Assembly (NCBI RefSeq): GCF_024380015.1
Contig: NZ_CP101508.1
Coordinates: 2,046,902-2,110,901, forward strand
Reading direction: 5' to 3'
Source: Photobacterium atrarenae
GTDB lineage: Bacteria; Pseudomonadota; Gammaproteobacteria; Enterobacterales; Vibrionaceae
DNA length: 64,000 bases
Of the stretch, positions 18,996-27,105 are shown one piece after another. Numbering within the stretch: position 1 is the stretch's first letter; every line of letters begins with the position of its first letter. Under the pieces are notes generated by a model that worked only from the letters and a program-made list of their open reading frames with translations, ran no database searches and was not told the origin of the DNA. A program made the position numbers and the translations under genes.

Positions 18996-19862
18996 ATGAC
19001 TATTCATTCGCAACACGCTGCCAAACAGCAGCTCAAAGATAAAATTTCGCTCAGTATCATCTGGCTATCAGCCTCCATCACCGTCGGCTTCCTGCTGTGG
19101 GTGGTGTGGTATATCCTGAGCAACGGTCTGGCCCATGTTGACTGGGAATTCATTACCAGTAACTACACCACCATCGGGCAAGAGTCCGGGATCTGGCCAA
19201 TGATTGTCTCGACCCTGTACATGGTCGCAGCCTCGATTGCCGTCGCAGCGCCGCTTGGGATCATGACCGCAATTTATCTGACCGAATATGCCAAAGTCGG
19301 CAGCCGCCTGGTGAAAGTGATTCGTTTCTGTACCGAATCCCTGGCCGGTATCCCGTCGATTATTTACGGCCTGTTCGGGATGACATTCTTCGTCGTGGTC
19401 CTGGGTTTCGGATACTCTATCCTGTCAGGTGCCCTGACCCTGAGTATTCTGATCCTGCCGGTCATTATCCGGACCACAGAAGAAGCCCTGATGGCCGTGC
19501 CGCAAACCTACCGTGAAGGTTCATACGGTTTGGGCGCCTCAAAAATTTACACTATCTGGAGACTCATTCTGCCAAGCGCTATGCCGGGCATCGTGACCTC
19601 CATCATCCTCAGCGTAGGTCGCGTGATCGGTGAATCTGCACCGGTGTTCCTGACCGCAGGTATGGTTGCCCGCATTCCGGAGAGCATGCTTGACTCCGGT
19701 CGGACTCTGACTGTTCACCTGTATAAGTTGACCCAGGAACTCTACACCATCCATGAATGGAACCAGGCGTATGCGACCGCCACCATTCTGATTGTGGTTG
19801 TTCTTGTGATTAACATGATCACCAAACTAATTGCGAACCGATTCAACACTGCGACGTACTAA
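18996..19862 (+). CDS. pstA: Phosphate ABC transporter permease PstA
   Basis: A 288-aa permease partner of PstC. There are six hydrophobic segments, the EAA loop YREGSYGLGASKIYTIWRLI near residue 170, and the typical PLGIMTAIYLTEYAK phrase. The ATG at 18996 follows GAGGTAA at 4 nt; the GAGG sits inside the end of pstC, indicating coupled translation. It is followed 18 bp later by pstB. Confidence 0.95.
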   Translation: MTIHSQHAAKQQLKDKISLSIIWLSASITVGFLLWVVWYILSNGLAHVDWEFITSNYTTIGQESGIWPMIVSTLYMVAASIAVAAPLGIMTAIYLTEYAKVGSRLVKVIRFCTESLAGIPSIIYGLFGMTFFVVVLGFGYSILSGALTLSILILPVIIRTTEEALMAVPQTYREGSYGLGASKIYTIWRLILPSAMPGIVTSIILSVGRVIGESAPVFLTAGMVARIPESMLDSGRTLTVHLYKLTQELYTIHEWNQAYATATILIVVVLVINMITKLIANRFNTATY

Positions 19863-19880
19863 TTTTTGAGGAAGAGAGAC

Positions 19881-20630
19881 ATGAACAAATTTGATATTGA
19901 AAACCTGGATCTGTACTACGGCGACAACCAAGCGCTGAAGAAAATCTGCCTGCCCATCCCACAACGTCAGGTCACCGCACTGATCGGCCCGTCTGGCTGT
20001 GGTAAGTCCACTCTGCTGCGCTGCCTGAACCGAATGAACGACCTGATTGAAGGCGTGAAAATCGACGGCAAGCTGACCATGGACAATGAAGACGTCTACG
20101 GCAACATCGATGTGGCTCAGCTGCGAATTAAAGTCGGTATGGTGTTCCAGAAACCGAACCCGTTCCCGATGAGCATCTATGAAAACGTGGCCTATGGCCT
20201 GCGCGCCCAGGGGATCAGCGACAAGAAACACCTGGATGAAGTGGTTGAGCGCTCCCTGCGCGGCGCCGCACTGTGGGATGAAGTGAAAGATCGCCTGAAA
20301 TCACACGCCTTCGGCCTGTCCGGCGGTCAGCAGCAACGTCTGTGTATCGCCCGTACAATTGCTATGGAGCCGGAAGTGATCCTGATGGATGAACCGACAT
20401 CAGCACTGGATCCAATTGCAACCAAGAAAATTGAAGACCTGATGGAGTCGCTGAAAAAAGATTTCACCATTGTCATCGTCACCCACTCTATGCAGCAGGC
20501 ACGCCGGATCTCAGACCGCACGGCCTTCTTCCTGATGGGTGAACTGGTTGAACACGATAGTACGCACGCACTGTTTACCGATCCACGGGATGATCGCACC
20601 CGTGGCTACGTCAACGGTGACTTTGGCTAA
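19881..20630 (+). CDS. pstB: Phosphate ABC transporter ATPase PstB
   Basis: A 249-aa ABC ATPase powering phosphate import. Walker A is GPSGCGKST (near residue 36), the signature is LSGGQQQR, Walker B is [12 protein letters not shown], and the H-loop is VTHSM. Length is normal. The ATG at 19881 follows GAGGAAGAG. This is the last gene of the operon: a strong terminator follows and there is no phoU, which in many bacteria is the fifth gene. Confidence 0.95.
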   Translation: MNKFDIENLDLYYGDNQALKKICLPIPQRQVTALIGPSGCGKSTLLRCLNRMNDLIEGVKIDGKLTMDNEDVYGNIDVAQLRIKVGMVFQKPNPFPMSIYENVAYGLRAQGISDKKHLDEVVERSLRGAALWDEVKDRLKSHAFGLSGGQQQRLCIARTIAMEPEVILMDEPTSALDPIATKKIEDLMESLKKDFTIVIVTHSMQQARRISDRTAFFLMGELVEHDSTHALFTDPRDDRTRGYVNGDFG

Positions 20631-20703
20631 GCCAGCCACTTTTGACCATCTTCCTCGGCTCGCAGTCCGTGTAACCAAATAATAAAAAGCGATGGTACTT
20701 ATT

Positions 20704-20733
20704 GCCCTCTTCTCGTAAGAGGGCTTTTTTTTG
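20704..20733 (+). terminator. Rho-independent terminator of pstSCAB
   Basis: A perfect 8-bp stem (GCCCTCTT / AAGAGGGC, loop CTCGT) is followed by eight Ts. It lies 73 bp after the pstB stop codon. Confidence 0.9.
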
Positions 20734-20769
20734 ATTTTTTAACGCCATTACGCATTCACAAACCAGGGA

Positions 20770-21696
20770 TCACATCAGCAACCCGCGAACATCGCCTTCC
20801 GGGGCGCAATGGGGGTAGCTTTCCGCTTCCGTCAACAAAAAGTCGATGAAAGTTCTCACCGCCAGGGATTGATAATTGCGCGATGGATATACCAGCCAGC
20901 CAAAGCTCATATAGGGGTCCACGTCTTCAAACAAGCGCAGTACCATGCCGCGTTCAACATAGTAGCTGGCCAGCTCATGGGGCATCTGAATAATCCCCCG
21001 CCCCTGTAGGCAGGCTTCCATGATCAGCGGCACGCTATTCATGATTAAGTTGCCTGAAACTTCAATGGTTTTTCCCGCGCTGAGCGGCATCTGGTTTTTC
21101 AGCGTGCCGTTGGGATAGCGGTAGATAATGAAATTATGATTGGCCATATCTTCCGGCGATGTCGGCATGCCGAACTGTTCGATATAGTCCCGCGTCGCAT
21201 AGTAGCCGAAGGACGCCGACTTAAACGGCCGTGCGATCAAACTGGAGTCTTCCAGCTTCTCGCCAATCCGCAGCGCCACATCGATATGATTTTCAATCAG
21301 ATTGGTTTCTTCCGAGCTGCAAATCACCTCAATACTGACCTTCGGGTACAGGTCCATAAACTGGAAAATCAACCGGCCGATTTCCATGATCCCCGGCAGC
21401 GGCAACAGCTGGACTCTTAAATGACCGGAAATCTCGTAAGTCGGGGCTGTGATCTCCTGAATACTGAGTTCCAGATCAGCCAGAATCGTTTTGGTCTTCT
21501 CGTAAAACTTATGGCCGGCATCGGTCAACTGCATGGAACGGTTATTGCGGTGAAACAGCCGTATTGACAGTTCTTCCTCAAGCGCTTTGATCCGCCGGCT
21601 CAGATTGGACTTGGGCAAATCAAAGATTTCTGCCGCCCGGATCAGGCTGCCGGCATCCACGATTTGATGGAAAAGCTTGATATCTTCGGTTTTCAT
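20770..21696 (-). CDS. LysR-family regulator, divergent from RND efflux genes
   Basis: A 308-aa LysR-type regulator. The DNA-binding domain reads EDIKLFHQIVDAGSLIRAAE then KSNLSRRIKALEEELSIRLF; the remainder is a normal effector domain. The ATG at 21696 lies shortly after AAAGGGGA. It is transcribed away from the membrane-fusion/RND pair with 158 bp between starts, so it most likely controls that pump. Ligand unknown. Confidence 0.85.
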   Translation of the reverse strand: MKTEDIKLFHQIVDAGSLIRAAEIFDLPKSNLSRRIKALEEELSIRLFHRNNRSMQLTDAGHKFYEKTKTILADLELSIQEITAPTYEISGHLRVQLLPLPGIMEIGRLIFQFMDLYPKVSIEVICSSEETNLIENHIDVALRIGEKLEDSSLIARPFKSASFGYYATRDYIEQFGMPTSPEDMANHNFIIYRYPNGTLKNQMPLSAGKTIEVSGNLIMNSVPLIMEACLQGRGIIQMPHELASYYVERGMVLRLFEDVDPYMSFGWLVYPSRNYQSLAVRTFIDFLLTEAESYPHCAPEGDVRGLLM

Positions 21697-21854
21697 CACA
21701 TCCCCTTTGCACACAAACGACGTTTATTGTAAATAATTTTTCCGCCATTTACGTTTCATAAAACAGAACACATCTTTCCAAATAGTCCGGTTATTCGCAA
21801 CCCTAAGCAACGCTATAGTATTGACACGCCACGCTAACCAGGAATTATAACAAG

Positions 21855-22994
21855 ATGAAGCCTACTAAGCTCAGCCTCATAGCCTTGCTCATCGCACCGC
21901 TGTTGTCCGGATGTGATGACGCCGAGAGCGCGATTCAACCCGCGCCGGCCGTCCGCCCTGTCAAACTCATGACCATCGAAGATACCAAGCTTACCCAGCA
22001 ACGTCTCTTTCCTGCCAAAATCGCAGCCAGCCAGCAAGCCGATCTGGCATTCCGGATTGGCGGCGAGCTGGTGACGCTGGATCTGGTTGAAGGCCAGAAA
22101 GTCGCCAAAGGCGACCTACTCGCCCGACTCGATGACCGCGATGCCAAAAATGCCCTGCTCAACGCCGAAGCCAACCATGAACTGGCCGAGGTCGATTTCA
22201 CTCGGAAAAACGAGCTGTATCACCGCAAGCTGATCTCGAAAGCAGAACTGGATACCGCCAAAGCCACACTGAAATCTGCCCGGGCCGCACTCAACACCGC
22301 CCGCGACCAACTGGCTTACACCCGGCTGGAAGCGCCTTTTTCCGGGACTGTCGCCAAAGTAAACCTGGATAACTACCAAAATGTCCAACCCACCCAAGTG
22401 GTGCTGACCCTGCAGGGGAACGAGACCGTCGACGTCAGCATTCAGGTCCCTGAGTCGCTGTTGCTGCCACTGAAAAATATCGCCTTCGATGAGGCCTTTA
22501 AACCCCGCGTCCGTTTCAGTGCGCCGCAAACCCTGTCCCTGGAGAAAGGCTTTACCCCGACGCTAACTTCACCGCGCCACTCAACCGCCTACCCGGTGCA
22601 GTTTAAGGAGCGGGCCAGCAAGGTCAGCCCGGGCAGCCAGACCTATGAAGTTGTCTTTACCCTGGTCCCGCCGGCAGATCTCAACATTCTGCCGGGGATG
22701 AGCGCCGAGCTGCTGCTGGATATGTCTTCCCTCAGCCAGCACCAGCAAGCCATCGCAATTCTGCCGATGACCGCAATTGTGCGAGCAGACAACACCGATA
22801 CAACCCAGGTGTGGCGCTATGATCACACCACGAACCAGGTTGAAGCCGTCACGGTAGACTTGGGACAAATCCGCGGCACCGGCATTGAAGTCATTTCCGG
22901 TCTGAAAACCGGCGATCAGGTGGTGGCCGTCGGCGCGACCGCGCTGAAAGACAATATGGAAGTCAAACCCCTGCGTTGGGAACGGGGCGTTTAA
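21855..22994 (+). CDS. RND efflux periplasmic adaptor lipoprotein
   Basis: A 379-aa membrane fusion protein (HlyD/AcrA type). It has a lipoprotein signal with lipobox LLSGC (Cys20), so it is anchored to the inner membrane by lipid. The split lipoyl-like halves are visible (VEGQKVAKGDLLARLDDRD near 80-95, LEAPFSGTVAKV near 160), flanking a helical hairpin, then beta-barrel domains. It links the RND pump to an outer-membrane channel. It precedes the pump gene by 3 bp. No outer-membrane factor gene is present, so a TolC-like channel from elsewhere is presumably used. Confidence 0.9.
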   Translation: MKPTKLSLIALLIAPLLSGCDDAESAIQPAPAVRPVKLMTIEDTKLTQQRLFPAKIAASQQADLAFRIGGELVTLDLVEGQKVAKGDLLARLDDRDAKNALLNAEANHELAEVDFTRKNELYHRKLISKAELDTAKATLKSARAALNTARDQLAYTRLEAPFSGTVAKVNLDNYQNVQPTQVVLTLQGNETVDVSIQVPESLLLPLKNIAFDEAFKPRVRFSAPQTLSLEKGFTPTLTSPRHSTAYPVQFKERASKVSPGSQTYEVVFTLVPPADLNILPGMSAELLLDMSSLSQHQQAIAILPMTAIVRADNTDTTQVWRYDHTTNQVEAVTVDLGQIRGTGIEVISGLKTGDQVVAVGATALKDNMEVKPLRWERGV

Positions 22995-22997
22995 TCC

Positions 22998-25900
22998 ATG
23001 AACCTTGCTCATTACAGTATTAAAAACAAAGTCGTCAGCTGGATGTTCGTCCTGCTGATGCTCATTGGCGGCGCCGTCTCATTCACTGGTCTCGGCCAGT
23101 TGGAATTTCCCGAATTTACCATCAAAAATGCCCTGGTGATCACCCCCTATCCGGGAGCGTCTCCGGAGCAGGTCGAAGAAGAAGTCACGCTGCCGCTGGA
23201 AGATGCGATCCAGAAAATGCAGCAAGTCAAACATATCACCTCGATCAACAGCGCCGGTCTGTCCCAGATCGAAATCGAGATGAAAGACAGCTATGACGCC
23301 AGTGAACTGCCGCAAGTCTGGGATGAACTGCGCCGCAAGGTGAACGATACCGTCAGCACCCTGCCGCCGGGAACAGCCGAGCCGATGATCATTGACGACT
23401 TTTCCGATGTCTACGGCGTGCTGCTCAACATTCGTGGCGAGGGCTATGATTACCGCGAACTGGAGAACTATGCCAACTACCTGCGCCGGGAACTGGTCCT
23501 GATCGACGGGGTTAAAAAAGTCTCGGTTGCTGGCGTGCCGGACGAGCAAGTGGTGGTCGAAATCAGCCAGGAGAAACTGACTGCGCTCGGGCTCGATCAG
23601 AACTATATCTACAGCCAGATCCAGAATCAGAATGTGGTCTCGAACGCCGGTAAAATCCTGATTGGCGGCAACCGGATCCGGATCCACCCGACTGGTGAAT
23701 TCGACGATGTTTCGGAGATGAACCGCCTGCTGGTCAGCCCGCCGAACAGCGACGACCTGGTTTATCTCGGTGATATTGCCAAAGTTTACAAAACCACCAC
23801 CGAGACCCCAGATATCATTTATCACAATCAGGGACAACACGCCCTGTCGCTGGGGGTCTCCTTCGCCGGTGGCGTCAACGTCGTCGATGTCTCAAAAGCC
23901 GTCTCGACGAAGATCACTGCACTTCAATTCCAATTACCGCTCGGGATGGAACTCAACACTGTCTATGATCAGGGCGCTGTGGTGGAAGTCTCGGTGCAGG
24001 GCTTTTTGATCAACCTGGCGCAATCGGTCGCGATTGTAATTGTCGTGCTGCTGGCCTTTATGGGCCTGCGCTCCGGGATCCTCATGGGAGCCGTTCTGCT
24101 GCTGACGATTTTCGGCACCTTCATTATGATGAACGTACTGGGGATCCAGCTGCAAATCATCTCCCTCGGCGCACTCATCATCGCACTGGGGATGCTGGTC
24201 GATAATGCGATCGTGGTCACCGAAGGGGTGCTGATCGGCATTCAGCGCGGCCAGTCTCGTTTTGAAGCCGCCGGCCAGGTTGTCAAGCAAACCCAGTGGC
24301 CGCTGCTCGGTGCCACCGTGATCGCGATCATCGCTTTCGCGCCCATTGGCCTGTCTGATGATGCCACTGGCGAGTTTCTCAATACCTTGTTCAAAGTCCT
24401 GCTGGTCTCCCTGTTTATCAGCTGGATCACGGCGATTACCATCACTCCGTTCTTCTGCCACCTGCTGTTCAAAGATGGCGAAGTGAGCAATGAGCCGCAG
24501 GAACTTTACCAGGGCTGGTTTTTTACCCTGTACCGCACCCTGTTGACAGCTGCACTGCGATTCCGGGCCACCAGCATCGGATTGGTGTTGCTGATGCTGA
24601 TCGCTGCTGTTTACGGCATGGGCCATGTGAAAAATGTCTTTTTCCCACCGTCGAACACGCCGATTTTCTTCGTTGACGTCTGGATGCCGGAAGGCACGGA
24701 TGTCCGCGGCACCGAGGACTTTATTCAGCAGGTGGAAGACGAAATCCTGCACTATGAAGCCGAAAACGATGTGGGCTTGACAAACCTGACCTCGGTCATC
24801 GGTCAGGGCGCACAACGCTTCGTATTGCCTTATGTACCGGAGAAAGGCTATGCCGCTTACGCCCAGCTCATTATCGAGATGGACAGTCTGGCGCAGCAAA
24901 TGCGCAATATGCCGCAGCTGACCGCGCACCTTCGCAAAAGCTATCCGGAAGCAGAGTTTCGGGTCAAATACCTGGAAAACGGCCCGACGCCACCGGCCAA
25001 GATTGAGGCCCGCTTCTACGGCGAAGACCCGCAGGTGTTGCGCCAACTCGCCTATCAGGCCGAGCAAATCATGATTGCCGAACCGACCGCGGAAAATGTG
25101 CGTCACAACTGGCGCAACCAGGTCACTGTGGTACGCCCGCAGCTCAACCTCGCTCAGGCGCGGGAAGTGGGGATCAGCAAGCAGGACTTGGATACCGCAC
25201 TGCTGACCAACTTCAGCGGCAAAGTGATCGGAACCTATCGCGAACAGTCGCACCTGATGCCAATCCTGGCCCGAGCGCCGGCGCAAGAGCGACTGGATGC
25301 CGACAGCCTGCACAAGCTCCAGGTGTGGAGTTCGGAGTATAATACCTTTGTTCCGGTCAGCCAGATTGTTTCAGCATTTGAAACTGAGTGGGAAAATCCG
25401 ATCATTATGCGGCGCGACCGCAAACGCATGCTAACCGTCATGGCCGATCCGATTTTGGGCACGGATGAAACGGCAGACTCCGTCCACCGCCGGATCCGCG
25501 ACCAGGTTGAAAGCATTACCCTACCGGACGGCTACCAGCTGGAATGGGGCGGCGAATACGAAACCTCCCGCGACGCCCAGGCCAGCGTGTTCCGCTCACT
25601 GCCGATGGGGTACCTTGCGATGTTCCTGATCACCGTCTTGCTGTTTAACTCGGTCCGCCAACCGCTGGTGATCTGGTTCAACGTCCCGCTGGCGATTATC
25701 GGCGTGGCATCCGGTCTGCTACTGCTCAATGCGCCACTCAGCTTTATGGCAATTCTTGGCATGTTGAGTCTGAGCGGGATGATTATCAAGAACGGCATTG
25801 TCCTGGTGGATCAGATCCGCGCTGAGCTCGACAGCGGCAAAGCGACCTATGATGCCATATTCGACTCTTCCGTCAGCCGGGTCCGGCCGGTGTGTATGGC

Positions 25901-26099
25901 AGCCATCACGACTATGCTGGGGATGATCCCGCTAATCTTCGACCCTTTCTTTGAAGCGATGGCGGTCACCATTATCTTCGGTCTGGGTTTTGCCACTTTG
26001 CTGACCCTGATTGTCTTACCGGTCAGCTATGCCCTGCTGTTCCGGGTGCCCCATCCGCACCGGGCGCAGACTGCCGAACCCACGCTGGCGACGTCATAA
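22998..26099 (+). CDS. RND-family efflux transporter
   Basis: A 1033-aa inner-membrane proton-driven pump. Features are an N-terminal TM, a porter domain beginning ALVITPYPGASPEQVEEEVT, a TM4 with GALIIALGMLVDNAIVVTEG (near residues 395-415, proton-relay aspartates region), a second large periplasmic loop from about 560, and TM10-11 with LSGMIIKNGIVLVDQ. This is the HAE-type (drug/hydrophobe) RND group most like the AcrB/CzcA relatives common in Vibrio. Substrate cannot be told. It is cotranscribed with the adaptor and ends at a strong terminator. Confidence 0.92.
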   Translation: MNLAHYSIKNKVVSWMFVLLMLIGGAVSFTGLGQLEFPEFTIKNALVITPYPGASPEQVEEEVTLPLEDAIQKMQQVKHITSINSAGLSQIEIEMKDSYDASELPQVWDELRRKVNDTVSTLPPGTAEPMIIDDFSDVYGVLLNIRGEGYDYRELENYANYLRRELVLIDGVKKVSVAGVPDEQVVVEISQEKLTALGLDQNYIYSQIQNQNVVSNAGKILIGGNRIRIHPTGEFDDVSEMNRLLVSPPNSDDLVYLGDIAKVYKTTTETPDIIYHNQGQHALSLGVSFAGGVNVVDVSKAVSTKITALQFQLPLGMELNTVYDQGAVVEVSVQGFLINLAQSVAIVIVVLLAFMGLRSGILMGAVLLLTIFGTFIMMNVLGIQLQIISLGALIIALGMLVDNAIVVTEGVLIGIQRGQSRFEAAGQVVKQTQWPLLGATVIAIIAFAPIGLSDDATGEFLNTLFKVLLVSLFISWITAITITPFFCHLLFKDGEVSNEPQELYQGWFFTLYRTLLTAALRFRATSIGLVLLMLIAAVYGMGHVKNVFFPPSNTPIFFVDVWMPEGTDVRGTEDFIQQVEDEILHYEAENDVGLTNLTSVIGQGAQRFVLPYVPEKGYAAYAQLIIEMDSLAQQMRNMPQLTAHLRKSYPEAEFRVKYLENGPTPPAKIEARFYGEDPQVLRQLAYQAEQIMIAEPTAENVRHNWRNQVTVVRPQLNLAQAREVGISKQDLDTALLTNFSGKVIGTYREQSHLMPILARAPAQERLDADSLHKLQVWSSEYNTFVPVSQIVSAFETEWENPIIMRRDRKRMLTVMADPILGTDETADSVHRRIRDQVESITLPDGYQLEWGGEYETSRDAQASVFRSLPMGYLAMFLITVLLFNSVRQPLVIWFNVPLAIIGVASGLLLLNAPLSFMAILGMLSLSGMIIKNGIVLVDQIRAELDSGKATYDAIFDSSVSRVRPVCMAAITTMLGMIPLIFDPFFEAMAVTIIFGLGFATLLTLIVLPVSYALLFRVPHPHRAQTAEPTLATS

Positions 26100-26133
26100 T
26101 GTCAACCATGTAAATTAAGCGACTCGCTGCTTT

Positions 26134-26159
26134 GCCCGCCAACCTGGCGGGCTTTTTTA
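26134..26159 (+). terminator. Rho-independent terminator of the RND operon
   Basis: A perfect 8-bp stem (GCCCGCCA / TGGCGGGC, loop ACC) is followed by six Ts. It is 34 bp after the pump stop codon. Confidence 0.9.
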
Positions 26160-26284
26160 TATCAGGCCACCATCTCATTCACTCGGACAATAAATCCTTA
26201 TTGAACAACGGCCTGAATCCGAAATGAGCCAATAACTGACATCGGTCTAACAAATCTCACACTATTTTTTGCCAAGCTATCTGT

Positions 26285-26313
26285 CATACCAATCGTAGTC
26301 AATAACGGGTCAT
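26285..26313. repeat. Dispersed repeat, copy 1
   Basis: The stretch beginning CATACCAATCGTAGTCAATA matches 27064-27092 with about five differences over 29 bp. The two copies flank the META lipoprotein gene in direct orientation. Confidence 0.6.
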
Positions 26314-26460
26314 CCTAGCTTGTTAAAATACTCGATAACTGCGTTAGAATTTTTGATTGTAGAATAACAGCAGCTCTGCCTGGTGAGGTCCTGTTCATGT
26401 ACGGTTCAACCACAGCTGCGCATCATAAGCATACGTACCTGGCTCTGGTCACTATACTCA

Positions 26461-26506
26461 AGCGATAGTACCTTGAAAAATATAGCGACAGTACCTTGAA
26501 AAATAT
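26461..26506. repeat. Two tandem copies of a 23-bp repeat
   Basis: Unit AGCGA(T/C)AGTACCTTGAAAAATAT occurs twice head to tail (26461-26483 and 26484-26506) with one mismatch. It ends 45 bp before the start codon of the META lipoprotein gene, in the promoter zone. Confidence 0.85.
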
Positions 26507-26551
26507 CAACAATTTACCCGTAACCATTCTGAATCCGTTGGGGAATGAATC

Positions 26552-26989
26552 ATGAAAAAGCGCTTACTGACAGCTCTCGCCTTCACCACCCTGTTGTCGG
26601 CCTGTGCCGCCGACAAGCCAACACCACCAAAAATGATTGCTGAAACTGACTTGGCAACCCACAACTGGGTCCTGACCAAAGTGGACAGCTCCCCCGTCAC
26701 CATGCCGGAGCCCTTCTCTGCACCGACGCTGCAATTTGACCAGGACATGGCGGCCAACGGTCACTCCGGCTGTAACCGATATTTCGGTCAGGCGGAACTG
26801 AAAGCAGGCAAGCTGCGCATTGAAAAAATGGGCATGACCATGATGGCCTGTCCAGCACCGGCGATGGAAATGGAACAACTGATGAGCAGCACCCTGATGG
26901 ACTGGAGCCAAGTCAGCGTGGTTGGCAATGAACTGGTGCTGAGCAATCCAGAGCACACCTTAGTGTTCAAACGCCAGGCTGAGCACTAA
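26552..26989 (+). CDS. META-domain lipoprotein (HslJ-like)
   Basis: A 145-aa outer-membrane-type lipoprotein with lipobox LLSAC (Cys18). It is followed by a single META domain: HNWVLTKVDSSPV, ANGHSGCNRYFGQAEL (the conserved GCNRY core) and MTMMACPAPAMEMEQ. E. coli HslJ, of this family, is heat-inducible and linked to novobiocin tolerance; the biochemical role is unknown. The ATG follows GTTGGGGAATG-like sequence. It is monocistronic, enclosed by repeats and followed by a bidirectional terminator. Confidence 0.85.
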   Translation: MKKRLLTALAFTTLLSACAADKPTPPKMIAETDLATHNWVLTKVDSSPVTMPEPFSAPTLQFDQDMAANGHSGCNRYFGQAELKAGKLRIEKMGMTMMACPAPAMEMEQLMSSTLMDWSQVSVVGNELVLSNPEHTLVFKRQAEH

Positions 26990-27026
26990 TCCCGGGCTCG
27001 TATTCACACACACCTTTCAGCAAACA

Positions 27027-27050
27027 AAAAGAGCGCCGCAGCGCTCTTTT
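27027..27050. terminator. Bidirectional terminator between META lipoprotein gene and metE
   Basis: AAAGAGCGC / GCGCTCTTT with loop CGCA has A-runs before and T-runs after, so it can serve the convergent genes on both strands. Confidence 0.85.
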
Positions 27051-27063
27051 GTATACCCGTGTT

Positions 27064-27092
27064 CATACCAATCGCAGTAAATAAGGGGTCGT
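27064..27092. repeat. Dispersed repeat, copy 2
   Basis: Begins CATACCAATCGCAGTAAATA and resembles 26285-26313. It lies between the terminator and the end of metE. Confidence 0.6.
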
Positions 27093-27105
27093 ATAAAACT
27101 AAAGA

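Larger units (their letters stand above)
26160..26551. other. Repeat-bearing AT-rich intergenic region
   Basis: About 390 bp without a supported gene. It is AT-richer than its surroundings and carries part of a dispersed repeat (26285-26313, second copy at 27064) and a 23-bp tandem duplication just before the META lipoprotein gene. It may be the remnant of a small mobile element. Confidence 0.55.

Noticed and set aside
23934..25313. 459-codon minus-strand open frame
   Set aside because: It lies wholly opposite the RND pump gene, has His/Gln-rich composition typical of an antisense shadow, and has no ribosome-binding site.
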